A stretch of 64,000 nt of DNA from Hyaloraphidium curvatum (GCA_025558095.1 JAIVFI010000030.1:1-64000), one strand, 5' to 3'. Counted from the stretch's first letter, positions 21,823 to 33,268 are shown. The notes: a model not told the origin generated them from the letters alone. Numbers and translations are program-made.

Positions 21823-22804
21823 CTAGGCCGCCGCCTTGATGAACTCCAGCAGATGCTTCAGATGCTCCTCCCCCACCGACTCCGAAAAATCGTGCGACAT
21901 CCCCGGCACCACCACGAGCTTGGCCCCCGGCACCGCGGCCGCCGTGTCTTTCCCCCCCTCGACCCTCACCAGCGGGTCGTCCGCCCCGTGCAGCACCAAG
22001 AACGGCATCCCGACCCCGGCCAGCGCGGCGTTGCGCGGCGGGGAGGCCATGATGGCGGCCATCTGCCTGCTGTCCGCCTCGACGTCCTTGCCCGCGTGGT
22101 CGAGCACCCTCTCCGCGCGCGCGCGCATCTCGCCGTCGGTTTCGGGGAACCCGGGGGACTTTAGGGCGCGCCAGGTGGCCAGCATCGCCGCGAGCACGTC
22201 CGCCCGCGAGTCGGACGCGGGCGGGGCCATGAGCACGCCCATGACGGCGGGGTCGGCGGGGGGGAGCGAGGGGTTGCCGGTGGTGCTCATGATGGAGGTG
22301 GTCGAGAGGCACTTTTCGGGGTGGTTGATGGCGACGAGCTGGGCGATCATGCCTCCTGCCAGTGCGGTGGGAGACAGCCCGACAAAGGGGGGGCCAGAAA
22401 TGAGCGAACATGCGGACATCGGATGCCGCGGGGCGCGACGCACCCATGCTGGCGCCCACGATGTGCGCCTTTTCGATGCCGAGCGCCGCCAGCAGCTCCG
22501 CCGCGTCCTTCGCCATCTCGTCCAGCGGGTACGCGACCTCGGGCACCTTCCCCCCGGCCAGCGCCGCGCCCACCGCCGCCAGATCCGCCGGCCCCTTGTC
22601 TTTCAGCACGGTCGACCTGCCCGAGTCGCGGTTGTCGTACCGCACCACGCGGAACCCGGCGTCGGCCAGCCCGCGGACCGTCGACGCGGGCCACATCGGC
22701 ACGCCGGGGACGGCGAACCCCATGATGAGCAGCACGGGGGGGCCGTCCGCGGGGCCGTCGACGGCGTACTCGAGCTCGATGCCGTTGGCTTTGGCGCGGG
22801 GCAT
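21823..22804 (-). CDS. Alpha/beta hydrolase
   Basis: Two exons on the minus strand, 22804-22444 and 22355-21823 (88-bp intron, GTGCGT donor, CAG acceptor); 297 aa, the typical size. The start at 22804 gives MPRAKANGIELEYAV, a standard beginning for this family; an in-frame ATG at 22855 would add 17 residues. The spliced nucleophile elbow is GASMGGG (Ser nucleophile); the intron lies within it. FRVVRYDNRDSGRST supplies the conserved DxRG-like loop, LVLHGADDPLV the acid Asp, and GMSHDFSES the catalytic His. Substrate unknown. A kinase remnant lies just downstream on the same strand. Confidence 0.85.
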
Positions 22805-22998
22805 TAGGAGGGCACGGAGGGGAATCGGCCGATGGGGCAAGCCCTTGGATGTCACGCCGAACGTGGCCCAAGGTGCAAGTGCGAGGGAATAGAGGAGCGG
22901 ATTGGATTGGGTGCGAGATTCTGGTCGATTCGGAAGCGGATTCCACTTTCTTTTACGCGGTCGCCGCGCTCCGAAAACGCTGACTCACCACCGCCGGC

Positions 22999-23836
22999 AT
23001 GGCCCGCCCCGAGGACGCGCTCGCCCGCGGGGTGCCGCTGGACGGCGAGGATCCCGGCATGCGTTGGTGGACGCTCGAGGATGCGAGGAGGGGAGCTGAC
23101 GGAATCGGCAGGCGCCGCGGGCGTCCGGGCGCCGGTGCCCGCGGGCGCCTCGGGGACGCCCCCCAGCGCGTCGTCGCCCGGTTCGAAGAACGCGGAACTG
23201 CTCGACAAGATATGGGCAAAGGCATGTGCGCCGTAGGTCGCCCAACGAGCGCCTGCCTCACGCGCGTTTCCAGCTCTCGTTTCCGCGCCTCCCCGACTCG
23301 CCGTCCCTCTTCGGCGTCGAAACCGCCCGCCTCCCGGGCCTGGGAGGCGCCATGGACGCCGCGGACGCCGCGGACTGGTACCACCGGATCTACGGGGCCG
23401 CGGAGGCGGGGGAGGTGGCGGACATCGGGGTCGTGGGCTTCCTCCGCCGACTCGCTGCAGGTCGGTCGACGGCTGACGGATCGATTGATGGCAGGGCGCG
23501 ATCCCGCTCGACGGGCTGGCGGGGGCCGCGGGGATGAGGGCGGTCAAGGAGGCCCCGGCGGGGGAGACGGAGGCGGGGTCGACGGAGGCGCTGCGGGGGG
23601 CGGTGGCGCGGGCCGTGGACGAGGCGTGCGCGCTCATGGACGGGTTGGATCTGGCGGTATGGGCACTGATGCCGTTGACTGCGGGAGAAGCTCATGAGCC
23701 GCGACAGGTCAACGTGCAGGGCATTGACGGCGACGTGAGGGAGAGGGCGGCCGAGGCGGCGGCGTGGACGGCCGTGGGACTGCTGAGGGGCAGGCGCGGA
23801 TGGGAGGTGGGAAGCAAGAGCATCCAAGAGACCTAG
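22999..23836 (+). CDS. Hypothetical intron-rich protein
   Basis: A multi-exon model is likely but the 5' part is not resolved. The most coding-like pieces are around 23272-23432 (ending ADIGV before a GTGGGC donor) and from 23495 onward. The last exon joins may include an intron between LDLA and GIDGDV (GTATGG donor). The encoded protein is Ala/Glu-rich and helical, with a segment MDAADAADWYHRIYGAAEAG and a C-terminal helix AWTAVGLLRGRRG. No family is recognised. The start at 22999 is tentative. Confidence 0.4.
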
Positions 23837-24250
23837 ATTTGCCCTCGCATTGCCGACACATCTAACATGGCACGGCGCCCAGGGAACACGGCATCGTCGC
23901 ACGTCACTACATTCGGGTCCGCGACGGCCGACAATCGTGCACATGTCCTTCGGGGGATCGTCCAGGACAAGCTCATTTTCGCGATCCTGGCAACCCGTCA
24001 GGCAGAACAGCTCCTGGGTCGCGACCGGATGGCTGCGATGACGTCGCGGCCGCGCAGTTCGCCAGCGAGCCTTCGTTCTTGCGCGCAGAATTGCGCAGCC
24101 CCGGTGAACAGCAGGCGAGCCGCCGAGGTAGAGGACGCCCTCCTCGGTGGAGCTGAACGCGTCGAACGGTGTTGCCCAGTCCCTTGCCTCCCTTTGCTTG
24201 TTGACCCCGACGCGTGTCTCCCGCCCCGCTCTCGCAGCACTGCCTCGAAT
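23837..24250. other. Intergenic region
   Basis: About 410 bases with no supported gene. Confidence 0.4.
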
Positions 24251-25478
24251 ATGGCGCTGGCAAACAGCGTGAGGCCGACGGCGGACCTCACCCCGATCCC
24301 CGTCGCCGCATCGCGCACCGTCCACACGCACCTGATCCGCCCCGACGAATGCGACCACCGCTCCGTCGCCTTCGGCGGCACCATCCTCGCCTTCGTCGAC
24401 ATCATCGCGGGCGTCAGCGCGGCCAAGGTCGCCCGCGGCGCCGTGGTCACGCAGAGCCTGGACAGCGTGTCGTTCCTGGAGCCGGCTCGGCAGGGGGACA
24501 TGCTGATCGTCTCGGCGAGCGTGAACCGCTGCTGGAAGAGCTCGCTCGAGGCGGGGGTGAGGGTCGAGGCGGAGAACTGCGTGTCGGGGGCGCGGAGGTT
24601 CGTGTGCCAGGTGAGCTGCGCGACGGGTCGCACTTTGCCGCGTCCAATGACCTCGGCCCGTCCCCGTTCACGCTTCTCAACCCCCCATTCGACCCGTTCC
24701 AGGCCTACCTCACCTTCGTCGCCCTCGACCCCACCACCGGCAAATCCGTCTCCGTCCCCCCCGTCGTCCCCGAGACCGACGCCGAGAAGCAGCGGCACGC
24801 GCTCGCCGAAACCCGCCGCCAGGCCCGCACCGCCTCCCGCACCCCACCTCCCCCCACGGTACCCGGCGTCCCCCTCGCCCGCGCCGTCCCCCGCGCGGGC
24901 CCGCCCCGCGCCGGGCCCGACGGCAGCCTCGCGAGGCCCTCGGGCGATTCCTACGTCGAGAGCGTGCACAGCGTGTTCCCGCACATGGCCAACCACACGG
25001 GCAACACCTTCGGCGGCAGCATCATGCGGCTCATGGAGCAGGCCGCCGTGCTCTCGGGCTACCGGCACGCGCGCTCGCCGGTGGTCACCGCCTCCTTCGA
25101 CCGCATCGCGTTCATGGGCCCGTCCCGCACGGGGGACCTCCTGGTCGTGCGGAGCTGGGTGACCGCCGCGTGGGGAGCGAGCTGCGAGGTGTACGCGCAG
25201 GTGGCAGTGCAGAGCCCCAGGGAGAGGAGGGCGATCGTGGACGGGTACGTGACCATGGTCGCGCTGGATTCGTCGGGGAGCAGGGTGGGCGTGCCGGCGG
25301 CGGTGCCCGAGACGGAGGAGGAGAAGCAGAAGGCGTGGGTGATACCGGCGGCTGGGGGATCCGCGGTCGCGACTGACGAAATCCATGTCGGGACAGCGTC
25401 GGGGCCACGGATCGGCGCAAGGCCAGGCTGGAGCAGAAGAGGCTGCTCGAATCCAGACCCGAGACGCCCAAGCTGTGA
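24251..25478 (+). CDS. Acyl-CoA thioesterase with two hotdog domains
   Basis: Three exons, 24251-24610, 24703-25334 and 25397-25478; 357 aa. The first hotdog (residues 22-140) carries HRSVAFGGTILAFVDIIAG, the second (about residues 210-330) NTFGGSIMRLMEQAAVLSG; each is the signature helix and loop of acyl-CoA thioesterases (ACOT7/9/11-like double-hotdog enzymes). Each domain ends with a similar segment (VPPVVPETDAEKQ and VPAAVPETEEEKQ), showing internal duplication. The last exon adds a charged helix (ATDRRKARLEQKRLLE). These enzymes cleave acyl-CoA to free acid and CoA in cytosol or mitochondria; no clear targeting signal is seen. Confidence 0.85.
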
Positions 25479-25649
25479 GCTTCGGAGAGAGGGGGTGGAC
25501 TCGCAAGGTGTCCAGGCTATGGAACGGGGTCGTCGGTCACGAGGCGAAGCCAACGTCCGGGAGCCGCGAGCAGCAATAGAGCATCTATCTGCCGCCCTGA
25601 TCCCGACACTTTTCCGGTCGCTCCACCACCGCCGAGACCGATGGGCCCC

Positions 25650-26421
25650 TCAGAGCTCCTCCTTGTTGTCGCCGATGATCTCGAGCAGCTCCACGTCGAA
25701 CACGAGCGCGGCGTTGGCTTTTCCCGGGAATCAGCAAGGCCTGCGGAGATGGAACGGCGGGAAGACCCACGAGGGATGACGCCGCCGGCACCACGCGAGC
25801 CGTAGCCGAGGTCCGAGGGGATGGTGAGCTTGCGGATCTCGCCGACGCACATGCTGCGAGGGGGGGAGGGGGTGTGAGGATGGGTCGCGGGCTCGCTAAT
25901 CCAGGCGGCGGTAGGAGGCCCGAGGACCAGGGTAGGCCACCGGGCGGTCCGGAAAAGGCCCGGGAACGGCCTGCCGGTAGAATCGAGACGGCCGAATGGC
26001 GTGAAGGACGCGTCCGCCCTTCCTGGCCCGTCCGCACCTCCCCGCCCCGCCGCCGCTGCTTCCCCCGACGCTCACCCAGTCAGGCCCTGGTCCCAGCCAC
26101 GAATAACCTGCCCAGCGCCGAGCTTGAACTCAAATGGGCTATTGCGGTCCCTGGACGAGTCAAACTTCTTCCCGTCCTCGAAGAGCGTCCCGGTGTAGTG
26201 CATCTTGAGCCGGTCGCTGTCCCGTGTGTCAGGCCGCCATTTTCCCCGCGAATGCGGCCGCCGGGGCCGTCCGCCCACCCGTTCTTGGACTTGCGCTCGC
26301 ACGACTCGGGCTTGTGCTTCACGCCAATCTGCAGCTTGGTCGGGGCCTCCTTGGCGAGCGCCGGCAGGGCAAAAGCGAGCGCCGCAAAGAGCGCGAGGAG
26401 GAGGAGGGAGAGGCGGCGCAT
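25650..26421 (-). CDS. FKBP-type peptidyl-prolyl isomerase of the ER lumen
   Basis: Four exons on the minus strand: 26421-26279, 26216-26076, 25853-25771 and 25717-25650; 144 aa. Residues 1-23 form a signal peptide ([23 protein letters not shown]). The FKBP fold follows: MHYTGTL, a K/FDSS loop, [16 protein letters not shown], then [14 protein letters not shown] and [10 protein letters not shown], which include the residues that line the proline pocket. It ends in KEEL, a plausible variant of the HDEL/KDEL ER-retention signal, so it should act in ER protein folding (FKBP2/Fpr2-like). The last intron ends in AAAAG rather than CAG. Confidence 0.88.
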
Positions 26422-26816
26422 GGCGGGAATGGGTGGAGGGCGGAGGAAACAGGTGTTCGACGTGGCGTGGCGGGCGGCGAGGGACTCGGCCGCGCTGACA
26501 CCGAGCCCCCAAAGGGACGTCGGCCCGGCCGCAGCCGCAGGGGCGTGAAAGATGCCGAGGCAGCTGGATTCAGATTGATTCTGTTTGGGATTCGCGGCTC
26601 TCGCCCGGATCCCGACGATTCGGCCCTCCGAGTATGGCGCCGGCTCCGACGCCTGCCGGCCAATCAGGAGCCTCGGACGTTCAGCAGCCCGGGGTGAAGA
26701 CCACTGCTTGATTTCATCGAAATAAAATCCATTGACTTTATTGGGGAAGGACGTGCCCCTCCGATGTCCAGGGAGCGACGGCCAGTCAAGACGTCACTCG
26801 GCGACGACCCACCGCG
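26422..26816. other. Divergent intergenic region
   Basis: About 395 bases separating the FKBP gene and a plus-strand hypothetical gene; a candidate shared promoter. More AT-rich around 26700-26750. Confidence 0.4.
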
Positions 26817-27290
26817 ATGGATGAACCAAAGAAGGCCGCCGACGACGAAGCCTTCCTCGCCGAGCTGCTCTTCTCCTCGTTCCCGGTCTCGCTCCCCACG
26901 TTGCCCGCGCGAACCGCCCTCGCCACGCGTACCGACACCGCGGAGGACTCGGACCGACTCGTGCCCTCCCGCACGGCGCTCCTGTCCCGCCTGGCCGAGG
27001 CATCGGCCGCACGCGGTGCCGCCCGGGTCGGCATCGTCGCGTGCGTCGTGGATCCCGCACCGGCGGTCTGCGTGCGGGGCGAGGGACCCCTGCCGGGGTC
27101 TCGCGTACGCGTCTTCGTTGCCGCCGAGGGCCCGGACGCGGGAATCGCGGCTCTGCTTGCCAAGCGGTACGGCGGAACTGACAAGACGGGGACTGTCGAG
27201 TTCAACCTGATCATCGATGAGCTGGAGCGTTGGGCCAAGGCGGCGGGCGGACGCGTTTCTTCGGCGGCCGAGGGGGGATACTGCTCGTGA
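26817..27290 (+). CDS. Hypothetical protein
   Basis: An intronless frame of 157 codons. The N-terminal third is acidic and helical (MDEPKKAADDEAFLAELLF); the middle contains VGIVACVVDP and SRVRVFVAAEG, with regular beta-like hydrophobic spacing; the end contains VEFNLIIDELERWAKAAGG. The composition looks like a real globular protein. No family is recognised. It is convergent with the cyclase gene downstream. Confidence 0.5.
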   Translation: MDEPKKAADDEAFLAELLFSSFPVSLPTLPARTALATRTDTAEDSDRLVPSRTALLSRLAEASAARGAARVGIVACVVDPAPAVCVRGEGPLPGSRVRVFVAAEGPDAGIAALLAKRYGGTDKTGTVEFNLIIDELERWAKAAGGRVSSAAEGGYCS

Positions 27291-27385
27291 CCGTGACTGC
27301 ACGTCTTGGGACTCGGAACGCGCCGTGCCCTCTTTTCTCTTCCCTGCCGCACGCGTAAATCGGTCTCCGCACCCGGATCCGGCCC

Positions 27386-28979
27386 TTACACGGTCCCCAC
27401 CGCGTTGGCCGGCGACCCGACGGCTTTCGGCAGGTTCAGCGGCGGCGCCGTGAGGAAGAACCGCGAGCGGCCCTTGCTCCGGAGGTGCTTGGCCAGCGCA
27501 GTGAGGTACCAGAACTCGCCTGGCGGACGGAAGGGTCAGTGCCAGACTGGCAGGGGGAGCAGGTCGGATGGACCCACCGAGGTTCACGCCGAGCTTGAAG
27601 AGCGCGTGCTCGTGCAGCGGGAGGGGGTGGTGCGGCTTGGTCGGGTCGGGGGGAGGGCGGGAGGGCAGGCCTTCGACGGCGAACTGCGGTTGCGGCGGCG
27701 CGCGAACGTCACGGCGCGGCAGGCCAACACGAAATCGCCGGAATCAGCTCCCCAGTCCTCGCAGAGGTCGAGTGCGACCCACATTGTCGGCGATCAGCGA
27801 CACCGCCCCGCTGTCCGTGACCCACTGCCTCAGCGCCGGGTCGCGACCGTCCAGCACCGCGCACGAGTTCTCCATCTCCTCCTTGGTCGGCGCCCCGTCG
27901 CGGTCCAGGATCATCTGCGCGAAGCCGGTGTGGAAGCACACTGTGGGTTCCACGTTGGATGCTGTCAGTACCCTGGGAAGGGCGCGGACGAGGCGGCGCT
28001 GCGGACCCACCCATGTCGCCGGGCTCCACCACGACCTTGTCCTTGTCCATGATTTCCTTGAGCTCCTTGTACCCGATCCACTTCCGCTCGTTGCCGTAGT
28101 GCGCGTGGATGTCGATCATCACCGCGCGCCCCTGGATCGGCTGCCGTGGGAGGGAGGGCGTGAGCCCATCCGGCGGAGACAGCCTGTGGGAGCCCACCTT
28201 GGACGCCATGTTCTCCACGCCCAGCTTGAGCGCACCGACGTGCTCACGCTCCGTGCCCTTGACGGGCTCCCCGGTCGCGAGGTCGTAGTCGATTGTGCCG
28301 ATGATGTCCTTGCCGGCGGCGAAGCCGTTGTAGAACCTGCGAGACGCCTTCAGCCGGCCGCGAGAGCGGCAACGAGGAGCAAACGTACATGGGGACGAGG
28401 TTGCCGTCGCCAAAGGGGTCGTGCAGCGCGCCGACGTGGGCGAGCGAGTCCCATTGCTGGCGGGGCCGGGGTCAGCACAGGCCAGCGATCGGGCCAATCG
28501 ACGCGTGCACACAGTCGAGTACTGGAGGACGATGTCAACGCGGTCGTCGCATCCCACGCTCGTCAGGAGAGGGTCGATGCGGCGTGATAGGCCGCAGAAG
28601 GCCGGGGAGCCGTCGACGCTGTGCACATATGGGAGCTCCGTTAGGACCAAATGTGAACGACACGCCCAGCGAGCCCACCGGACCGTGGGAGACAGCTTGG
28701 GAGCGTAGCGCTGAGGATGTACAAGCCAATTCGTCTTCGGGATGTCGAGAGGCAGACTGAGGCAGAAGCTGATGCCCTCCTTGACCTCCGCCGCGCCCTC
28801 GAGCACCTTGGCCGGGGTAAGAAGGTTCAAACGGCCGATCTGGTCGTCTTCGCCCCAGTCTCCCCACTACGGCGCCGAAGTGATGAGCGGGATGGTCGAC
28901 GCGTCTCCCACGCGCTGCGCACCGTGGAGCCCTCGGGGCGGTGCGTCCAGCGAGACGTTTTGGCTACGGCGGGTGCCAT
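27386..28979 (-). CDS. Putative cyclase / kynurenine-formamidase-like hydrolase
   Basis: Nine exons on the minus strand; all eight introns keep frame. The N-terminal exon is 28979-28923, the second starts at 28866, and the stop is at 27388-27386. The spliced protein contains WGDWGEDDQIGRLNLLTPAKV, STQWDSLAHVGALHDP (metal-ligand region), AVMIDIHAHYG, EPGDMVCFHTG and ADNFAVEG...LPLHEHAL. These match the cyclase superfamily (PF04199), metal-dependent hydrolases that include bacterial arylformamidase. The C-terminal exon (GEFWYLTALAKHL...) is also standard. Length is about 340 aa. Likely cytosolic; substrate unknown. Several splice sites use a GTGGGT or GTGCGC donor. Confidence 0.85.
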
Positions 28980-29527
28980 CGCAGTATGGCGTGTTGGAGT
29001 CGCGGTTAAGAAGCGCGGTTTGGCGGACGTGTCTCCCTTTCGGCACGGCGCGTGGCAAGGGACTCTGGCGTGATTCCCGCGGCGGGAGGAAACCCAGGAG
29101 GCGCTTCGCGACACGCTCGAGATCGCGGAAAGACGGGTTGCTAGGGTGGAGAACAAAGGCGAGGCAAGGGTGGTGATCACCGCATCCGCGGACGAGGGAG
29201 CTCGCGAGTGTCTCGAAGCTCTTTCCGGGGGTAACCGTTGTCGAGAATTGAGGTTGGATCGGGGACCGCGGCTAGTCCGAAGATGCCTGACCGTGGCAGA
29301 TCAAGAACGCTGGCGACGTAACCACATGAATTAAGAACTTCGCGTGGATGTGGTCTGCCGTTGCGGGGCCGGGCGGACTGACTTTGCCACCAAGTGCGCC
29401 CCACCAAGTGCGCCCCGGTGAATCCCAACGACCCGCTCCGCTTCCCCTCCCCCGGACGCGTTCCTCCGTTCCGCCTTCGCCTCCCGATCCACTCCCCCGA
29501 ACCTCCCCTCCCCGCCCCGCGCCCGAA
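28980..29527. other. Divergent intergenic region with a short tandem repeat
   Basis: About 550 bases between two divergent genes. It includes a 14-bp unit repeated twice in tandem at 29387-29414 (CCACCAAGTGCGCC). No gene supported. Confidence 0.5.
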
Positions 29528-30761
29528 ATGTCCGCCCCCGAGCTCCCGGAACCCACGACGCGGCTGGTCAACAAATCGACCGGCAAGGGCCGCACGGCCT
29601 TCATCACCGGCTCCGCGCAGGGTTCGTTCGTCCCCCCCTCGCGCCGAGAGTTGAGACACGCGCTGATCGACGCGCGGGGAAGGATTCGGCAGGGAGACGG
29701 CGCTGCTCTTTGCGGTGCACGGCGCGTCGGCGGTCGCCATCTCGTCGGTCCCCTTCCCCTTCCCGTCGCCCGCATCTCACGCGTCGTTCCGCGGCAGAGA
29801 CATACCCTCCAAGGAGGCCGCGGGGCGCAAGGTGTGCGAGGAGGTGGTCGCGGCCGGCGGGGGGAAGTGCAAGGCCGAGTGGTGGGCGGCACCCCGTCCT
29901 TTGCCAGATGCGGGGGGAGGCTGACAATGTTGGAGGTTCCCCCTGGACGTGACCAACGAGTCGGAGTGGGAGGCGCAGATGGCGCGGTTCGAGGAACTCT
30001 ACGGCCCGCTGGACATCATGTGGGTCGTCCATTCCCGCCGCTCCGACGGGACGGGGGCCGACGGAAACGACGCGGGACAGGGTCGCCAACGCGGGCATCT
30101 TCTTCCACGAGGGCCCGCTGGAGGACATCTCCCTCTCCGAGTTCAGGCGCGTGCAGGCCGTCAACGTCGACGGCGTCTTCCTCGCCTCCAAGTACGCCAT
30201 CCGCTCCTTCAAGAAGCGGCTCGGGGACGGGCCGGACAAGCCCAAGGAGGCCGCGAGCATCGTCAACCTGTCGTCGATCGCGGGGCTGATCGGATCGGCG
30301 AACCATCCTGCGTGTGGGTCGCCTGCGGGCGCGGCGGCAACGGGGTCGGCTGACGCGGAGCGTGGCAGACGGTGCGTCCAAGGGCGCCGTGAGGATCTTC
30401 ACCAAGGCCACGGCCATGTACCTCGCCCGCGCGGGCTACAACGCGCGCTGCAACAGCGTCCACCCCGTGGGTCCCCGCCTCGCACCCCACGCACCCCCCG
30501 TGCTTCTGACTCCCCCGGCGCAGGGCCTGATGGTCACGCAGATGTGGACGGACGTGTTCCCGCAGGAGGCCGCGGCGCAGAACACCCCCATCGGGCGCGG
30601 GGGCACGGCCAGGGACGTGGCGAATTTGATCGTCTACCTTTCGAGCTCCGAGTCGGACTTTTCCACCGGTGGGTTGTCGGCTTGCCGTGGCAGGGCGGGG
30701 GCTGATTGGAGCGGGGACAGGGGCCGAGTTCGTCGTGGACGGCGGCGTGACCGCAGTATGA
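29528..30761 (+). CDS. Short-chain dehydrogenase/reductase
   Basis: Eight exons; the first two are 29528-29621 and 29683-29743. The spliced protein has TGSAQGFGRETA (cofactor-binding TGxxxGxG), VANAGIF (NAG motif), a Ser in IVNLSSIAG, and YGASKGA (the catalytic YxxxK, rebuilt across an intron between CCT-GCG-T and AC). It ends GAEFVVDGGVTAV, the usual SDR C-terminus. About 275 aa. Two introns end in AAG or GAG rather than CAG. SDRs are NAD(P)-dependent oxidoreductases; substrate unknown. It lies beside the cyclase and tandem GFA genes, but no pathway is implied. Confidence 0.85.
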
Positions 30762-30787
30762 AGCACGCCCTGTACCGGCCGTCTGAA

Positions 30788-31777
30788 TTACATCCTCCAA
30801 TCACCCCGCGCCCACGGGCCCCTGTCCGGCAACGCCTGGGCGGGGCTCATATCCTCCTGCACCTGCGACTCCGGAAAACAGGGCTTCCCGGGCGGGAACG
30901 CCATCCACTTTGGGCAGTACCCGACGAACTGGTGCAGATCGGGCTCGGGCGCCCCGCCGTCCAGCGTGCCCAGGTAGATGAGCACGATGTTCTGGGAAGC
31001 CATCCGCTCCGCGCGCGCGAACAGGCGGACGCCGCACGTGGGGCAGTGCGACATGGTCACCGTCCTCCCGTGGGGCGGGATGACCGCCGTGTACTCCGCC
31101 GTCGTCCCCGTGACGGAGATGTCGGAGGGCAGGTAGAACCCGAGGAGGTTCATGGCGGTGCCGCAGTACCGCGCGCAGAAGCGGCAGTGGCACGCGGCGA
31201 CCTTGCCCCTGGGGGCGCACCGGGCGGTGTAGCGCACGGCGCCGCAGAGGCAGCCGCCCTCCCACTTTTCGCGGGTGTTCATGGGGCCGGGGGAGGAGGG
31301 GTGGTCCAGGACAAAGGCAGCGTCCGGGTGCGGGAGGGGGGCGTTGACCTTGCCGGTGGCGGGGTCGGCCCGCCCGTCGAGGTAGACCTCCGCGGAGCCC
31401 GGGAACGCGCGCCACACCGCGTGCCTCACAAACTGATGGATCTTCACGTCGATGAAGTCGGGGTCGTCGAAGGTGCCGACGGGGATCATCCTCAGCGTCG
31501 GCGCGGCGTCGACCAGCAGGCCGACGCGGGTGCCGCACCGCCCGCAGAACTCCAGCGCCATGCCGCGGCCGTGCGCGCCTTTGGTGTCGAACCGCACCGG
31601 CGGGTGGCCGCTGGTCCGCACGTCCCTTTTCCGGTAGAACGCGAGCGCGCTGAACGCCGACGAAGTGGTCCTCTGGCACCACGTGCAGTGGCACGCGAGC
31701 GCCCTCACGGGAGCTCCCGACGCGGCGAAGCGCACGGCGCCGCAGAGGCACCCTCCGGAGTGGGATTCGGCAGCCAT
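30788..31777 (-). CDS. Tandem GFA/CENP-V-type zinc-binding protein
   Basis: Single exon, 329 aa from the ATG at 31777-31775. Two GFA domains lie in tandem. The first begins GGCLCGAVRF with CHCTWCQRTTSS and CGRCGTR; the second begins GGCLCGAVRY with CHCRFCARY and CPTCGVR. The CxC, CxxC and CxxC cysteines bind zinc in this family, which includes glutathione-dependent formaldehyde-activating enzymes and CENP-V. Most family members have one domain; the duplication is clean and both copies keep all cysteines. An in-frame ATG at 31846 would add 23 residues. Confidence 0.85.
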   Translation of the reverse strand: MAAESHSGGCLCGAVRFAASGAPVRALACHCTWCQRTTSSAFSALAFYRKRDVRTSGHPPVRFDTKGAHGRGMALEFCGRCGTRVGLLVDAAPTLRMIPVGTFDDPDFIDVKIHQFVRHAVWRAFPGSAEVYLDGRADPATGKVNAPLPHPDAAFVLDHPSSPGPMNTREKWEGGCLCGAVRYTARCAPRGKVAACHCRFCARYCGTAMNLLGFYLPSDISVTGTTAEYTAVIPPHGRTVTMSHCPTCGVRLFARAERMASQNIVLIYLGTLDGGAPEPDLHQFVGYCPKWMAFPPGKPCFPESQVQEDMSPAQALPDRGPWARGDWRM

Positions 31778-32166
31778 GGGTTGGGGTAAGCGGGCCGCGT
31801 GGGAGGCAGAAGATGCCGGGCGACTTGCCACCGATCCACTGCTCACTGCTCACTCCAAAGCGTCGTCTGGTGAAAGGTGCGGTGCTAATCCACTCGATTC
31901 CTACGTCCTTGCTCCGGAAAGGCAATCTGGTGGCAGTTTGGTCCAATCCGTTTTGCAATGCGCCGGAAATCGCCCGCGCGGCCCTGCGAGCCCCGGTACT
32001 TGTCCATTTCCATTGGAAACGGAGTTATTGGAGGGTGGATTTTGGGGTACAGCGGTCCTGGGACAACGTTATTGGCAGACCAGTTCACTACAGGGTATCG
32101 AAACCGGCTGACTCTGCTCTCCGCGCTCATGTGCGAGAACCGATCCTTGCCGTGCCGGAAGGGCCA
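31778..32166. other. Intergenic region
   Basis: About 390 bases, clearly more AT-rich than its surroundings; no gene supported. Confidence 0.4.
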
Positions 32167-33268
32167 TTACGACCTCCTTCGCTTCCGCTGTTCCTCGTCC
32201 GCATTGCTGCCCGCAGTACCAGCAGGAAGCAGCATGTTGGGTAGGCTGGGTATCCCTGCGGTCCGCCCGAACCCGTCCAGCGTCACCCAAGCGAACAGCG
32301 CCGGGATGCTCTTCCCTGAGGTGACGTAGTAGTGCACCGCGGGGTCCAGCGCGGCCAGGAAGTCCGGGGCTGCCCGTGCCTAGGAATCTGAGGTGCTCCG
32401 GGGGTTTGACGGCGAGGTCTGAAGTGGAGAAGCGGTGCGAGTCCTGCTGCGACTTGGAGGATCGCAGCGTAAAGCGCTGGTCAAAAGGTCACTCCTGGCC
32501 AAGGCAGCCACGAGCCTACAGCCGCGACCACCGACGAAAGTGGCCCGGACCGTCCGAGTATCCCGTCCGAGGGGGATGTGCTCCCAATCTCCGGTACAGG
32601 TATTCCGCGTTTGCGATAGAACCTGCTGGTCCGTCCGAGAATGTAGCAGCCGTGCACGAGCCCCTCTCCCTGTCCGGCACGGGGTCATCGTCTCGGATGA
32701 CCGGTAGCGCGTCCCAAACGTTCGGTTGCAGGGCCTTTTTCAGGCCCTCGTGCGGCCACAAAGGCCCCGCAAGGCGGAGCTCCAGCGTCCCGCGCCGCTC
32801 GGCGGAGAGGTGGAGCGTTTTGGCCGTGGCGTTCTTGAGGCCGGCGCCGTCCGTGGCGTGTCCGAGCAGAACGCCCGCAAAGTGGCGGCCATCCTCGGGC
32901 AGGAGCACGTACACGTGCGGCTTGTCGAGCGGGTCGTACGTCCGGTGGACGGTTTGCGGGGACGGTGCCGGGGCCGCGGGGCCGCGGAACTCGTGCGTCC
33001 GCCCGACCACGAACGCGGGCTCGGGCACGTCCCCGTCGCCGATGGGCGTCGCGGCAGCCCAGAGCACGTCCGAGCCGCCGTGCGTCGGGCGGAGCGGACC
33101 GGCGCTCCGGAGCTCCAGCGTGAAGCGGCGCGAGGGTGACAGCGAGAACGCGTCCCCCACCGCCGCGGCGAGCTGTGCGCCCGTCACGGCCCCGTGGACG
33201 GCGACGGCGGCAAAATCCGGGCCGAGCTCAGGCAGGCACACGGAAAACACCGCGTCGCAGGTCGCCAT
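32167..33268 (-). CDS. Protein with two ubiquitin-like (Crinkler-N-like) domains
   Basis: It starts at 33268. The first exon carries two related segments of about 80 residues: FSVCLPELGPDFAAVAVHG... with RRFTLELRSAGPL, and VYVLLPEDGRHFAGVLLGHA... with RRGTLELRLAGPL. The repeat shows as matched hydrophobic positions and the shared R(R/G)xTLELR.AGPL core. A later minus-strand exon near 32370-32167 reads FLAALDPAVHYYVTSGKSIPALFAWVTLDGFG; the introns between are not fully resolved. The fold guess (ubiquitin-like, as in Crinkler/CRN N-termini) rests on length and pattern only. A transcription unit of similar type lies immediately upstream. Confidence 0.45.
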
